Assembly: GCF_013618475.1 (NCBI RefSeq)
Contig: NZ_JABJVN010000004.1
Span: forward strand, 1-64,000
DNA from: Saccharibacillus deserti
GTDB taxonomy: Bacteria > Bacillota > Bacilli > Paenibacillales > Paenibacillaceae
DNA length: 64,000 nt
Direction: 5' to 3'
Below are positions 25,941 to 35,133 of the stretch, in pieces; the stretch's first letter is position 1; each line of letters opens with the position of its first letter. The notes beneath the pieces were generated by a model that was given only the letters and a program-made list of their open reading frames with translations, was not told the origin of the DNA and ran no database searches. Both the position numbers and the translations under genes were made by a program.

Positions 25941-26651
25941 TTACGGCAGATCGACCAGCATATAGAAGACCGGCGCGGAAGCGGTCAGCGCCAGCTCCGG
26001 CGCTTCCGTAATCCGGGCCGTGTCGCGGCGGCCGAGTACGGCGGCCTCGCCCGAACCGTCCACCTTCAGTTCGCCTTCGATCACGAACAGGAATACCCGG
26101 CGGCCGGCTTCCTGCCTGAAGTCGAGCTTCTGTCCCGCTTCCAGCCGGCTCAAATAGATCGTCATGTCCTGCCCCAGATCGGTGACGCCTTCCAGTCCCT
26201 GTCCCGATGCGATCGGCAGCAGCGCTCCGTCCAGCCCGGCAGGATCGAATTCGCCTGTCGTATAGGAAGGCTGTTTGCCCCGCTCGGCCGGCTCGAACCA
26301 GAGCTGGAGGATGTGCACGTCTTCGCGGTCGGACGGGTTATGCTCGGTATGGATCACGCCGGTTCCCGCGCTCATGCGCTGTACGCCGCCGAATCCGGTC
26401 ACCGCCACGCTGCCGAGACTGTCTTCGTGGCGAAGCCGGCCCGACAGGATGATCGAGACGATCTCCATGTCGCTGTGGGGATGCGCACCGAACCCTTTGC
26501 CCGGTGCGATAATATCGTCGTTGCAGACCCGCATGGGACCGAATTTGACGTTCTCGGGATCGTAATATTCGCCAAAAGAAAAGCTGTGGCCGCCTTTGAG
26601 CCAGCCTTTATCGTATTCGAAACGCGAACTGGCCGGATAAGTCTGAATCAT
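25941..26651 (-). CDS. Pirin family protein
   Basis: A 236-residue bicupin. The N-terminal cupin shows the pirin metal motif HPHSDMEI (about residues 57-64) and the second metal part GTGVIHTEHNP (about 96-106); FGEYYDPENVKFGPMRVCNDD is typical of the YhaK/pirin group. Members bind iron and some cleave quercetin or sense redox state. It is the first gene of a two-gene unit with the small hypothetical gene. Its substrate is unknown. Confidence 0.88.
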   Translation of the reverse strand: MIQTYPASSRFEYDKGWLKGGHSFSFGEYYDPENVKFGPMRVCNDDIIAPGKGFGAHPHSDMEIVSIILSGRLRHEDSLGSVAVTGFGGVQRMSAGTGVIHTEHNPSDREDVHILQLWFEPAERGKQPSYTTGEFDPAGLDGALLPIASGQGLEGVTDLGQDMTIYLSRLEAGQKLDFRQEAGRRVFLFVIEGELKVDGSGEAAVLGRRDTARITEAPELALTASAPVFYMLVDLP

Positions 26652-26784
26652 ATCGGTTTCTAACCCCTTTCGTTCTCGAAATGAAAACGGATCGATAAAG
26701 TGTCCTGCTTCTCTATTATTACTTTTAATTTGAGATTTTCAAGAGGAAAATAAAAATAAAGTTAGAAACTTTAATAAAAATAGC

Positions 26785-28821
26785 TCAAGTCCGGAAAATC
26801 TCGACACCGTAAGGCTCCAGTTCGATTTCGCCGGCCGGGTTTGTTCCATTCAGCAGTCCTTCTCCGTGCGCTGCCTCGGCATAAGAGCCGCCCAGCCGAA
26901 CGCGCCGCGGTTCCCGGCCGAGATTCAGAACGAACAGATAGGCCCCGCCCTCCCCGCTGCGTACCGAGACCTGTACGCCTGCCGGAAGCCCTTCGATATG
27001 TCCGATCCCCCGCTCCCGGGAAATCTGCAGCAGCAGCGAACGCAAATAATGTTCTTCGGGATGCGTACCCAGATAGTAGGTCTCTCCGCGGCCGAACCGA
27101 TGCCGGGTCACCGCCGCTTCTCCGGCAAACCATACATGGCCTCCGTAGCGCGCAAGCACTTCCGTCCGTCCGCTTGGTTCCGGATCGAGGATGTCCGCCC
27201 ATTGGCTGCAGGCGAACTGCTCTCCGTCTTCCGTATCGAGCCGGACAATATCGCTGCCCAGCGGATCGTATTCGCGCACCTTCACGCCGGCACAGTCCGA
27301 GAGCAGACCCGGGAGAGGCTGCATCACGCAGACGCTGGCCATATTCTTGACGCCGGTCCGCGCCGTCAGCAGCAGCGTGCCTCCGCCGGAAGCGAAGCGC
27401 GACAGACGTTCCGCCGCTTCGTCGTCCAACAGATACAGATGCGGAGCGATAACCACCCGGTAGCCTTCCAGCGGTTGACGCCAATCGATCACGTCGCACA
27501 CGATCCCAAGCTTGGTTAGTGCCCGGTGATATTCCTTGATATTTTCGTAATAATCGAAGTTGTCGGTCTGCTTTTGAATCCTAAGCGCTTCAAGCTGCTC
27601 ATGCGACATCAGAATGGCAACGTGCGCGTCTACCGAGGTCCCTTCGAGCATCGGGGCGAGCCGCCGGACTTCGGTACTCATCCCGGCGAATTCGTCCAAG
27701 CGGCGCCCCGGCACGTTGCTGTGGTCGATCAGACCGTGCCAGAACTGCTCCGCCCCGATCGGAGCGCTGCGCCAGCGGAAATGAACGACCGTATCCGCGC
27801 CGCGCGCAATCGCCTGCCAGGCATAAGCCCGGATATAGCCGGGCTGGGGCATCCGCCACATCGGCATCCAGGCTCCCGGCGAGCCGCCGAGCTGTTCCAT
27901 AATCCAAAAGTTTTGGCGTTTCACCCCGCGGGTCGCATCAAGCGACAGCGCACCGCTGTACGGAGATGTGGCGGCTTTGCCCGGCGACGTATTCGGATAA
28001 TAGTCGAAAGAAGCGAAATCCAGTTCGGCGCCGATTTGATACAGATCCAGGCGCTGCGGATAGCTGTGGAAATTGTGCGTGATAAAATGTTCCGGGCAGT
28101 ATTTGCGAATCGCCGCGATCTGCCCCGTCTGGAAGTCGGCGACCGTGTCCCATTGGAAACGGGCAAAATCGAGCAGGAAAGAGGGATTTTGATACGGCGA
28201 TCCGCCGAGCGGCGGCGTCACTTCGCTCCAATCCGAATATTCGCCGCTCCAGACGACCGTTCCCCATTCCCGGTTCAAATTTTCGAGCGTTCCGTATTTC
28301 CGGTAGACCCAGTCGCGGAAGTCTTCCGCCGCCTGGGCGCTTTGACTGTCCAGCATACTGAATTCGTTGTCCGTCTGCCAGCCGATCACGGCCGGATGCG
28401 ACGCGTAGCGCTGCGCCAGCTTCCCGATTATGCGCTCGCCGAATTTGCGCAGCGAACGGCTGTTGAAACAGCGGTGGCCGCGAACCCCCGGCTGGTACAC
28501 GGCTCCGTTGGACATCACCGGCAGCACGTCCGGGTACTTGTCCGTCAGCCACCTCGGCGGCGTATGCGTCGGCGTGCCGATCACCACATCGATGCCGGTT
28601 CGTCCGAACAAATCGATCGCGCGGTCGAGCCAGGCGAAATCGAATTCGCCTTCCCGCGGCTCCATCCGGCTCCAGGCGAATTCGCCGACCCGGACTACGG
28701 CTACACCGGATTTGCGCATCAAGGCAGCGTCTTCTTCCCACATCGATTCTTCCCAATGCTCGGGATAATAATCGACGCCCAAACGAATCTGTCGGTAGTT
28801 CTGGATGCGGCTCTCTGTCAT
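26785..28821 (-). CDS. Beta-galactosidase (GH42)
   Basis: A 678-residue cytosolic enzyme of glycoside hydrolase family 42, close to the usual 660-690. The N-terminal barrel has RLGVDYYPEHW, AWSRMEP and the acid/base region GWQTDNEFS (about residues 145-153, NE pair). The nucleophile is expected near WIMEQLGG (about 305-312). A trimerisation domain and small C-terminal beta domain follow. It acts on terminal beta-galactosides of plant or host origin. There is no signal peptide and no transporter beside it. A cre-like site lies upstream. Confidence 0.93.
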   Translation of the reverse strand: MTESRIQNYRQIRLGVDYYPEHWEESMWEEDAALMRKSGVAVVRVGEFAWSRMEPREGEFDFAWLDRAIDLFGRTGIDVVIGTPTHTPPRWLTDKYPDVLPVMSNGAVYQPGVRGHRCFNSRSLRKFGERIIGKLAQRYASHPAVIGWQTDNEFSMLDSQSAQAAEDFRDWVYRKYGTLENLNREWGTVVWSGEYSDWSEVTPPLGGSPYQNPSFLLDFARFQWDTVADFQTGQIAAIRKYCPEHFITHNFHSYPQRLDLYQIGAELDFASFDYYPNTSPGKAATSPYSGALSLDATRGVKRQNFWIMEQLGGSPGAWMPMWRMPQPGYIRAYAWQAIARGADTVVHFRWRSAPIGAEQFWHGLIDHSNVPGRRLDEFAGMSTEVRRLAPMLEGTSVDAHVAILMSHEQLEALRIQKQTDNFDYYENIKEYHRALTKLGIVCDVIDWRQPLEGYRVVIAPHLYLLDDEAAERLSRFASGGGTLLLTARTGVKNMASVCVMQPLPGLLSDCAGVKVREYDPLGSDIVRLDTEDGEQFACSQWADILDPEPSGRTEVLARYGGHVWFAGEAAVTRHRFGRGETYYLGTHPEEHYLRSLLLQISRERGIGHIEGLPAGVQVSVRSGEGGAYLFVLNLGREPRRVRLGGSYAEAAHGEGLLNGTNPAGEIELEPYGVEIFRT

Positions 28822-28892
28822 CTTGTTGTCCCCCTCTCCTGTTGGCTTCGTGCCTTAAACATTCGAGGTTCGCTTTTTAATCCCTGCCCTTT

Positions 28893-28906
28893 CGCAAACG
28901 TTTTCC
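28893..28906. promoter_or_regulatory. Candidate CcpA (cre) site before GH42 gene
   Basis: On the minus strand GGAAAACGTTTGCG matches cre at 12 of 14 positions, about 75 nt upstream of the beta-galactosidase start. Confidence 0.45.
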
Positions 28907-28915
28907 CCAAACCGC

Positions 28916-28943
28916 AAAAAGACAGCCCGATCGGACCGGGCTG
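28916..28943 (-). terminator. Terminator of the diguanylate cyclase gene
   Basis: CAGCCCG at 28923-28929 pairs with CGGGCTG at 28937-28943, followed on the minus strand by T5. Confidence 0.8.
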
Positions 28944-28998
28944 CCAGACTGTCGAGAAACTCTTATTCGTTATACAAGCGCAGCGATTGCGGGAGCAA

Positions 28999-30819
28999 TC
29001 AGACAGGCTCTACGCCCGGTTCCGCCCGGTAAGCGCAGACGCGGTTGCGGCCGCTTTCCTTGGCTTGATAGAGCGCCCGGTCGGCGGCTTCGATCAGCTG
29101 CTGGCGATCGAACCCGTCGGTCCATTCCGCGACTCCGAAGCTTGCGGTGATCTTGTATTTGCGCGACGGCGATTCCGACTCCAGCCGTCTGCGGATCCGT
29201 TCGGCGGCAGCCTCCGCTTCTTCCAGCCTGGTATGCGGCAGCAGAACGGCGAATTCCTCCCCGCCGAACCGAACCGCAACATCGCCGGGTCTCACGCAGG
29301 TTTCCAGCAGCTGAGCCAGGTATTTCAACACCAGATCTCCTTCCTGATGTCCCCAGTTATCGTTGAACAGCTTGAACCGGTCGACATCCAGCAGGATCAG
29401 ACTGAACGCATAATCCGGTCCTTTCTGTCTGCGCTCGACGTCAAAAGTGTCCATGCAGGATTCGAAATATCTGCGATTCCACAGTCCGGTCAGCCCGTCG
29501 TGCAGCGCCATTTCCTGAATCCGCGTCGTTTCTTTCGCATTTTCGAGCGCCGTGACAATCATCGGGGACAGCAGTTCCAGACGTTCTTTTTTCTGAACGG
29601 AAAACGCATGGGTCTCCGTGGACAACAAATTCAGCACGCCGAAGACCCGGGCTTCTTTCTTGAGAATGATATGCAGCGACGAACGGATCCCGCTTTCGTA
29701 CAGCCGGTCGGTAATCGAACCTTTTGCCCGGTATGTCGACCAGTCTTCATGCAGGATCGAAAATCCTCCCCGAAGCAGCTCATACATATCTTCTTCTTCG
29801 CCGCCAAGCGGAATATCCCGGTAATCCAGCACGCCGTTCTCGTAAACGGCTTTGATGGAAAACCCGCGGTCTCCGTTGCGGATAATGATCGAAAGACGTT
29901 CGCACGGCACCAGCGTCCAGATCGAATGCAGAGCCGCGTGGTAGGACTCCTCAATGCTGCGTGCCTGATTGAGCACATTGATCATCCGGTACGTTTCGGC
30001 AAGCGTCCGCTTTTCCTTCTCCATTTCCTCGTGCATCAGCCGGAAGTTTTTGATCAGCCGTCCGATCTCGTTGGCTTCTCCGTAGGCCGGCAGACTCGCC
30101 TGGATATTGCCTTCTTCGTACGAAGCGACCGCCTTGTCCAATTCGATAATCGGGTTGGCGATCCGGGTCAGGCCTTTTTGCAGGTAATACAGCATAAAAG
30201 ACTGCACGGCAATAAAAACGGTTCCCATAATTGCGAAAAGATAGTAGAGATTGTGCAGCATGGCGGTTCTTCGATCGTCCCGCAGCCGTTCGACAAAATG
30301 CAACAGTTCGGCTTCCAGGCTGCGGAACGCATCGAACCGGCTTTTGCTCGCTTCCAATTCCGTATTCGGGACATTGCCGCCGGCCATGACTTCCCTGATC
30401 TGGGGGTCTCCGTACTCCGTTTTCCAGCTTCGTCCGATTTCGATCAGCCCGGCCGTTTTCTTTTGGAAATCGGCGAACTCGTCCATATGTTCCGCCCTGC
30501 CCAAAAGCCCGACAGCCGTACGCTCGTACAGCAGCGTCCCCTGGTCGAAAGGCTCCAGAAAATCCGCATTGCCGGACAGCAAAAAACCGCGCTGGCCGGT
30601 TTCCTGATCGACCAGCGCATTTTCCAAAGTCAGCAGTTGGATACGCAGATCGGCCGCCTCGCGGACCTCCTGGTAATCGGCCTGTACCGAATAAGCCATG
30701 TAGAAGAAACTGACGGTAACGTTGAGCACAAATACGACCATGAACCAAATGTTGGCTTTGATCAAATTCGAACCGATAAACTTTTTGCCCTGGAACAGTC
30801 CCTGCAGCATTTTGTTCAT
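28999..30819 (-). CDS. Membrane diguanylate cyclase, CHASE3-HAMP-GAF-GGDEF
   Basis: A 606-residue sensor enzyme making c-di-GMP. Membrane segments lie at about 22-45 and 190-213; between them is a CHASE3 domain with the hallmark DQETGQRGFLLSG. A HAMP-like linker, a GAF-like domain (about 285-430) and the GGDEF domain follow. The catalytic motif is GGEEF, preceded by RPGD five residues upstream, so the product-inhibition I-site is intact. DGLTGLWNRR opens the cyclase domain. It stands alone. Output probably feeds the same c-di-GMP pool as the EAL protein at 47.7-50.2 kb. Confidence 0.92.
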   Translation of the reverse strand: MNKMLQGLFQGKKFIGSNLIKANIWFMVVFVLNVTVSFFYMAYSVQADYQEVREAADLRIQLLTLENALVDQETGQRGFLLSGNADFLEPFDQGTLLYERTAVGLLGRAEHMDEFADFQKKTAGLIEIGRSWKTEYGDPQIREVMAGGNVPNTELEASKSRFDAFRSLEAELLHFVERLRDDRRTAMLHNLYYLFAIMGTVFIAVQSFMLYYLQKGLTRIANPIIELDKAVASYEEGNIQASLPAYGEANEIGRLIKNFRLMHEEMEKEKRTLAETYRMINVLNQARSIEESYHAALHSIWTLVPCERLSIIIRNGDRGFSIKAVYENGVLDYRDIPLGGEEEDMYELLRGGFSILHEDWSTYRAKGSITDRLYESGIRSSLHIILKKEARVFGVLNLLSTETHAFSVQKKERLELLSPMIVTALENAKETTRIQEMALHDGLTGLWNRRYFESCMDTFDVERRQKGPDYAFSLILLDVDRFKLFNDNWGHQEGDLVLKYLAQLLETCVRPGDVAVRFGGEEFAVLLPHTRLEEAEAAAERIRRRLESESPSRKYKITASFGVAEWTDGFDRQQLIEAADRALYQAKESGRNRVCAYRAEPGVEPV

Positions 30820-30885
30820 TCCGCTGTCTCCTTATAGCTTATTATTCTTATTATCTGCTATCGGGAATCTTTTCATTAGCAAAAA

Positions 30886-30916
30886 CAAAAAAACGCCGGA
30901 CGCAGGTCCGGCGTTT
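30886..30916 (-). terminator. Terminator of the polytopic hydrolase gene
   Basis: A 10-bp stem (30891-30900 / 30907-30916, ACGCCGGA) followed on the minus strand by a T7 run. Confidence 0.9.
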
Positions 30917-30925
30917 CGCTGAAAA

Positions 30926-33052
30926 TTAAACCAGGTTCCAGAACATAACCGTGTTGGCGACGGTCGCCAGCGTAAACAGAATCGTGTTTACGAAGGCCGG
31001 AAGCCACACGTTGTTCGTTTTCTCGAACAGTTTGCGCGCATAGATCGCGGCAATCACCAGCACCGGTACCAGAGCGAACAGCAGAATGCCGTTCAGGTTC
31101 TGGGCCGGATACAGGGCCACGCCTCTGGCGAAATCCAGACCGTATTGGGCGATCAGCCACAGGATCAGGCCGCCCACGTTCAGGAAGATCGCAAGCAGAT
31201 AACCGCCTTTGCGCGAACGGGTATCGGCGTTCAGCGCCACGGCGCTGACGAAGTAGTAGATCAGGAAGAACGGCATATACCGCAGTCCGGTAATGAAATG
31301 TTCAACCGTGAACGTGCGGACCGCGAACGTCCAGATCCGGAAGTCGGTGCCGAAGATCGCCTGCATGACGAACAGCAGCAGATAGCCGATCGCGACGGCG
31401 ATGACCGCCGTACACAGACTTGCGACAATCGCCATCGGATTTAAGCTGATGCCGTAATCCGAGAAGCGGACGCCGGAATGCTTTTTGTTAAAGTAGTAGA
31501 ACGCGAACGTGATAAACGCCGTGATCGACGCGGATACAAGGGCCCAGTAGACGATCTGGTTCGTCGTCGGTTCGTTGAAGAACGGACTGAGCGGCACGAT
31601 GCCGTCCGCTTTGGCGAACAGAATCCACATCACGGCCGAGACGACCGCGAGAATAAGGCCGCCGATGCCGACGTGGCGCATAGCCGCCGAAGCTCCCGAG
31701 CGGGCGAAGCCGATTACGGCCGCGATCACGGAGACGACAAGCAGCACGATCGCAATGATCGTCAGCGTATGCAGACCGCCGGGCGATTTGTCCATCAGCG
31801 TCGGGAACAAGATCGCCGGAATCAGCGCGCTGAACACGACGGCGATCCAGTAAGCGGCTTTTTGCCCGCCGCCGAGCGGTTTGGCCAGCGGAGCCGTAAC
31901 CGTCGTAATCGACTGCTTGAGGAACGGCAGACGAAGCAGCAGTACCGACATCGGCACGATCATCAGGAAAAATCCGATCATGGCGATGAAGTTGAACGCT
32001 TCCTTGAGCCACCAGATCTGGCTGCCCGAAGACAGATTGGCGTCGGTCTGGTTGGGAGACGTCACGCCTTCGAACGCATGCTGATAAAAGTCGATCAGGT
32101 AGCCGGTCGTTTCCGGGGAAAAATGGTTCCACGGATGCGTCTGGTTCGGCGTATAGATAATGCGTTCGCCGGTCTGGGACGGACGAACGACCTTGTCTTC
32201 AACCTTGAGGTCGCCGGCATCCACCGTGTAGTACTGCCCCTGCTTCGCTTCTTCGCTGCCTTCGGCCAGTCCGAGGAACGCACGCCCCGACAGCGTTTTG
32301 GCAAAGTCTTTGCGCATAACGGTACCGACGATTTCTTTCTCGGCAGCCGTTTTCTCTTCATCGGACTTGTTGAAGAAGAATTCGTCGTAATGGCCGGCAA
32401 TCATGCCGACCGTGCGGTCGCCGTAAGCGGCCGTCAGCTGATCCTGCGGCGCGACGGCGGCGGCGTACGAGAAGTCGGAGCCGACCGAGATGCCGGTATA
32501 AATCATCCGGTGTCCGGCCTGCAGCGAATTCATCTCGTCCATGTACATGGCGAGCAGCGTGGAGAAACCGCCCATCGAGTGTCCGCTGACCGCGAGGTAC
32601 GCGTTGCCGTTTTCGTCTTTTTTCGTATAATCCTGTTCGTACATATATTTGGCGGCATCGAACTGCGAGTAGATCCAGAATGTCGAGAACTGCTCGCCGA
32701 CCTTAATATCCCCGTCCCAGCGGGAATCGCCGTGATCGTACATATCAAGGGCCAGCACGATATAACCGCGGCGCGACATTTCGATCGCCGGCGCGTCCTG
32801 CATTTCCTTCGTGTTCAGGTAGCCGTGCGTCGTGACGATGACCGGACGGGGATCGTCGGGCCCTGCTCCTTTGGGCATATACAGCAGGCCGTGCAGCGTG
32901 CCGTGATCGGCTTTGAACGAGATTTCCTTGACGTTTACTTTGTAGAAGGACGTATTGAACATGCCGGCCAGCAGACTGCCGAGCACAACCAGAACCAGAG
33001 ACAATGCGAGCAGTCCTGCCGGTTTCTTGAAGAGGTTGGATAAGGTTTTCAC
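30926..33052 (-). CDS. Membrane-anchored alpha/beta hydrolase with polytopic C-terminus
   Basis: A 708-residue protein. One membrane segment (about residues 13-32) precedes an extracytoplasmic alpha/beta hydrolase domain (about 45-340) with VTTHGYLN and the nucleophile elbow GHSMGG. The C-terminal half (about 350-708) contains ten hydrophobic segments. Hydrolases of this fold usually lack such a membrane half; related Firmicute proteins exist but I know of no assigned substrate. GTG 33052 is the start, with GGGGAG 8 nt upstream. The esterase half may act on lipid or wall-linked esters and the membrane half may carry or flip the substrate; that is inference only. Confidence 0.8.
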   Translation of the reverse strand: MKTLSNLFKKPAGLLALSLVLVVLGSLLAGMFNTSFYKVNVKEISFKADHGTLHGLLYMPKGAGPDDPRPVIVTTHGYLNTKEMQDAPAIEMSRRGYIVLALDMYDHGDSRWDGDIKVGEQFSTFWIYSQFDAAKYMYEQDYTKKDENGNAYLAVSGHSMGGFSTLLAMYMDEMNSLQAGHRMIYTGISVGSDFSYAAAVAPQDQLTAAYGDRTVGMIAGHYDEFFFNKSDEEKTAAEKEIVGTVMRKDFAKTLSGRAFLGLAEGSEEAKQGQYYTVDAGDLKVEDKVVRPSQTGERIIYTPNQTHPWNHFSPETTGYLIDFYQHAFEGVTSPNQTDANLSSGSQIWWLKEAFNFIAMIGFFLMIVPMSVLLLRLPFLKQSITTVTAPLAKPLGGGQKAAYWIAVVFSALIPAILFPTLMDKSPGGLHTLTIIAIVLLVVSVIAAVIGFARSGASAAMRHVGIGGLILAVVSAVMWILFAKADGIVPLSPFFNEPTTNQIVYWALVSASITAFITFAFYYFNKKHSGVRFSDYGISLNPMAIVASLCTAVIAVAIGYLLLFVMQAIFGTDFRIWTFAVRTFTVEHFITGLRYMPFFLIYYFVSAVALNADTRSRKGGYLLAIFLNVGGLILWLIAQYGLDFARGVALYPAQNLNGILLFALVPVLVIAAIYARKLFEKTNNVWLPAFVNTILFTLATVANTVMFWNLV

Positions 33053-33309
33053 TTGGCTATCTCCCCGCGACCTTGGTCGCATCAGTATAAAATCGTAAAG
33101 CTGAACGGGAATCGAACGGTCGAACAACTAACTAAAATTGCGGAAGGCTGAATTAGGGATAGCGGGCAAAACGGTATGCCGCCCGCTTCTTTCAAGCGGC
33201 GGAAATGCCGGATACGGGCGTTAGAAGCGCAGAGCAAAGAGCCGGCCAGCCGGATCGCCCGGCTGCCGTTGTTCTCCCGCTCTTAGATTCACGCCAGGAA
33301 GCGCGCCTG

Positions 33310-35076
33310 TTACTTCAAGCTCTCCGACAGCTGCGTGAAGATCACGCCGAGCGCGTGCGCGCCCGCATCCGGATACCCGATGCTGCGTTCGCCGACCGTA
33401 CCCGCGCGTCCCATGCGCGCCACGATCTCCTCCGTCTTCTTGGCTCCCGCCACAGCCGCTTCCGCGCCTTTGGCAAAGGCCGTTTTGACGTCGTCTCCGG
33501 CAGCGGCGCTTGCCGTCCAGGCATCCGCGCACGGGACCAGCGCGTCGATCAGCGTCTTGTCGCCGACAACCGCCCCGCGTCCGAACGAACGCTCGCCGGT
33601 CGACTGAATGCCCGCTACCGCAGCCTGCAGCAGCTCGGCGAAACCGGCTACGTCAAGTTCCGTCTTCTCGCCCGCCGAACGTCCGGCCGCGCGGAACGCG
33701 GAACCCCAGATCGGTCCGGAAGCGCCGCCGCAGTATTCCATGATGACGAGCGAGCACTCGTTCAGGAAACCGCCGATCGAAGGATCGTCATGCGACAGAA
33801 TTTCTTTCCATTCGCGCTTGAGCTGCTTGAAGCCTTTGGCGACGCTCATGCCGAAGTCGCCGTCGCCGGCCTGCGAATCCAGTTCGCAGAACGGGATTTC
33901 GTTCTCGATGATGATCTCGCTCATCTTGTCGATCACGTACACGACATTGTCGCGGGTAATCGTGCCGCCCGATACCTGCGCATACTCGGCCGGCGTTTCA
34001 ACCGTAAACGAAGCGGAAGCCGTGACATCGTCCGCGCCGGAGCGGCGCAGTTCTTCGTAAGCCGGCTGCACGACCGGGCCCGATACTTTGAACGCCGGCG
34101 TATCGCTTTCGCGCGACAGCAGTCCCTTGAGTTCGTCGTCGAGCTTCATGAACGTGACCGAGATGCCGGCCATGTCGATGCTCGTCATGTAGTTGCCGAC
34201 GAACGTCCGGTTGATCTTGATCTTCTTCTCCGTCAATTCGCGCGTTACCGCGTGGTTGAACAGATACAGCTCCTGCAGCGGCGTCGAACCGAAGCCGTTG
34301 ACCAGCAGCGCGATTTCTTCGCCTTCGGCGCCTTCAAGCTTCATGTCGCGCAGCAGATCCTTGACCGTATGCGCAGCCAATTCGTCGGCCGTCGCCATTT
34401 TCTCGCGGCGGATCCCCGGTTCGCCGTGGATGCCCACGCCGTATTCGATCTCGTCTTCGCCGAGTTTAAACGTAGGGGTTCCTTTCGCCGGCACGGTGCA
34501 TGACGTCAGGGCAAAGCCGATACTGCGTACGTTCGCCGCGGCTTTCTCCGCCGCCGCTTTGACTTCGGCCAGGCTGCGGCCTTCTTCGGCTGCGGCGCCC
34601 GCGATCTTGTGTACGAGCACGGTGCCCGCCACGCCGCGGCGTCCTACCGTATAGAGGCTGTCTTCGACCGCGATATCGTCGTCGACACGGACGTAATCGA
34701 CTTCGATGCCGTCTTCGGATGCCAGATGGGAAGCGTTCTTGAAGTTCATGATATCGCCGCTGTAATTTTTGATGATCAGCAGCGTGCCTTTGGTGCTTGC
34801 GGTCGACTTGATCGCCTGATAGATCTGGATCTGGGACGGCGAAGCGAATACGTCGCCGCAGACCGCCGCATCGAGCATGCCTTTGCCGACAAAGCCGGCG
34901 TGCGCCGGTTCGTGGCCGCTGCCTCCGCCGCTGATCAGGGTCACTTTGTTTGCGTTCAGTTCTTTTTTCTTGATGACCTTATATTTCTGCAGGAATTCCA
35001 GCTCGGGATGCGCAAGGACGAGTCCGCTGCACATCTCCATGACGAGGTCTTCGGGTTTGTTGATGACTTTTTTCAA
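33310..35076 (-). CDS. dhaK: Dihydroxyacetone kinase, fused DhaK-DhaL
   Basis: A 588-residue ATP-dependent kinase turning dihydroxyacetone into dihydroxyacetone phosphate. The DhaK part (about 1-330) has SGGGSGHEPAH and the substrate-binding histidine in GVGIHGEPG. The DhaL part (about 370-588) has the ADP/Mg motif DSQAGDGDFG, then GGASGPIWG. The fused form with both domains uses ATP directly, unlike PTS-linked DhaKLM. It follows gldA by 57 nt, completing a glycerol to DHA to DHAP route. The 33053-33309 gap shows no gene. Confidence 0.95.
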   Translation of the reverse strand: MKKVINKPEDLVMEMCSGLVLAHPELEFLQKYKVIKKKELNANKVTLISGGGSGHEPAHAGFVGKGMLDAAVCGDVFASPSQIQIYQAIKSTASTKGTLLIIKNYSGDIMNFKNASHLASEDGIEVDYVRVDDDIAVEDSLYTVGRRGVAGTVLVHKIAGAAAEEGRSLAEVKAAAEKAAANVRSIGFALTSCTVPAKGTPTFKLGEDEIEYGVGIHGEPGIRREKMATADELAAHTVKDLLRDMKLEGAEGEEIALLVNGFGSTPLQELYLFNHAVTRELTEKKIKINRTFVGNYMTSIDMAGISVTFMKLDDELKGLLSRESDTPAFKVSGPVVQPAYEELRRSGADDVTASASFTVETPAEYAQVSGGTITRDNVVYVIDKMSEIIIENEIPFCELDSQAGDGDFGMSVAKGFKQLKREWKEILSHDDPSIGGFLNECSLVIMEYCGGASGPIWGSAFRAAGRSAGEKTELDVAGFAELLQAAVAGIQSTGERSFGRGAVVGDKTLIDALVPCADAWTASAAAGDDVKTAFAKGAEAAVAGAKKTEEIVARMGRAGTVGERSIGYPDAGAHALGVIFTQLSESLK

Positions 35077-35133
35077 AAGGCTTACCTCCTAATTGGTCGA
35101 ACTTGCCGGGCTTGTCCCCGACGGCTTGAGAAC

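Noticed and set aside
27526-30837. A 1103-codon plus-strand open frame
   Set aside because: It is the shadow of the GH42 and diguanylate cyclase genes; both minus-strand products have full family motifs, while this frame has none.
33150-33200. Terminator for dhaKL (AGCGGGC / GCCCGCT hairpin)
   Set aside because: The T-rich side follows only on the plus strand, where no gene ends, and the loop is long; not convincing.
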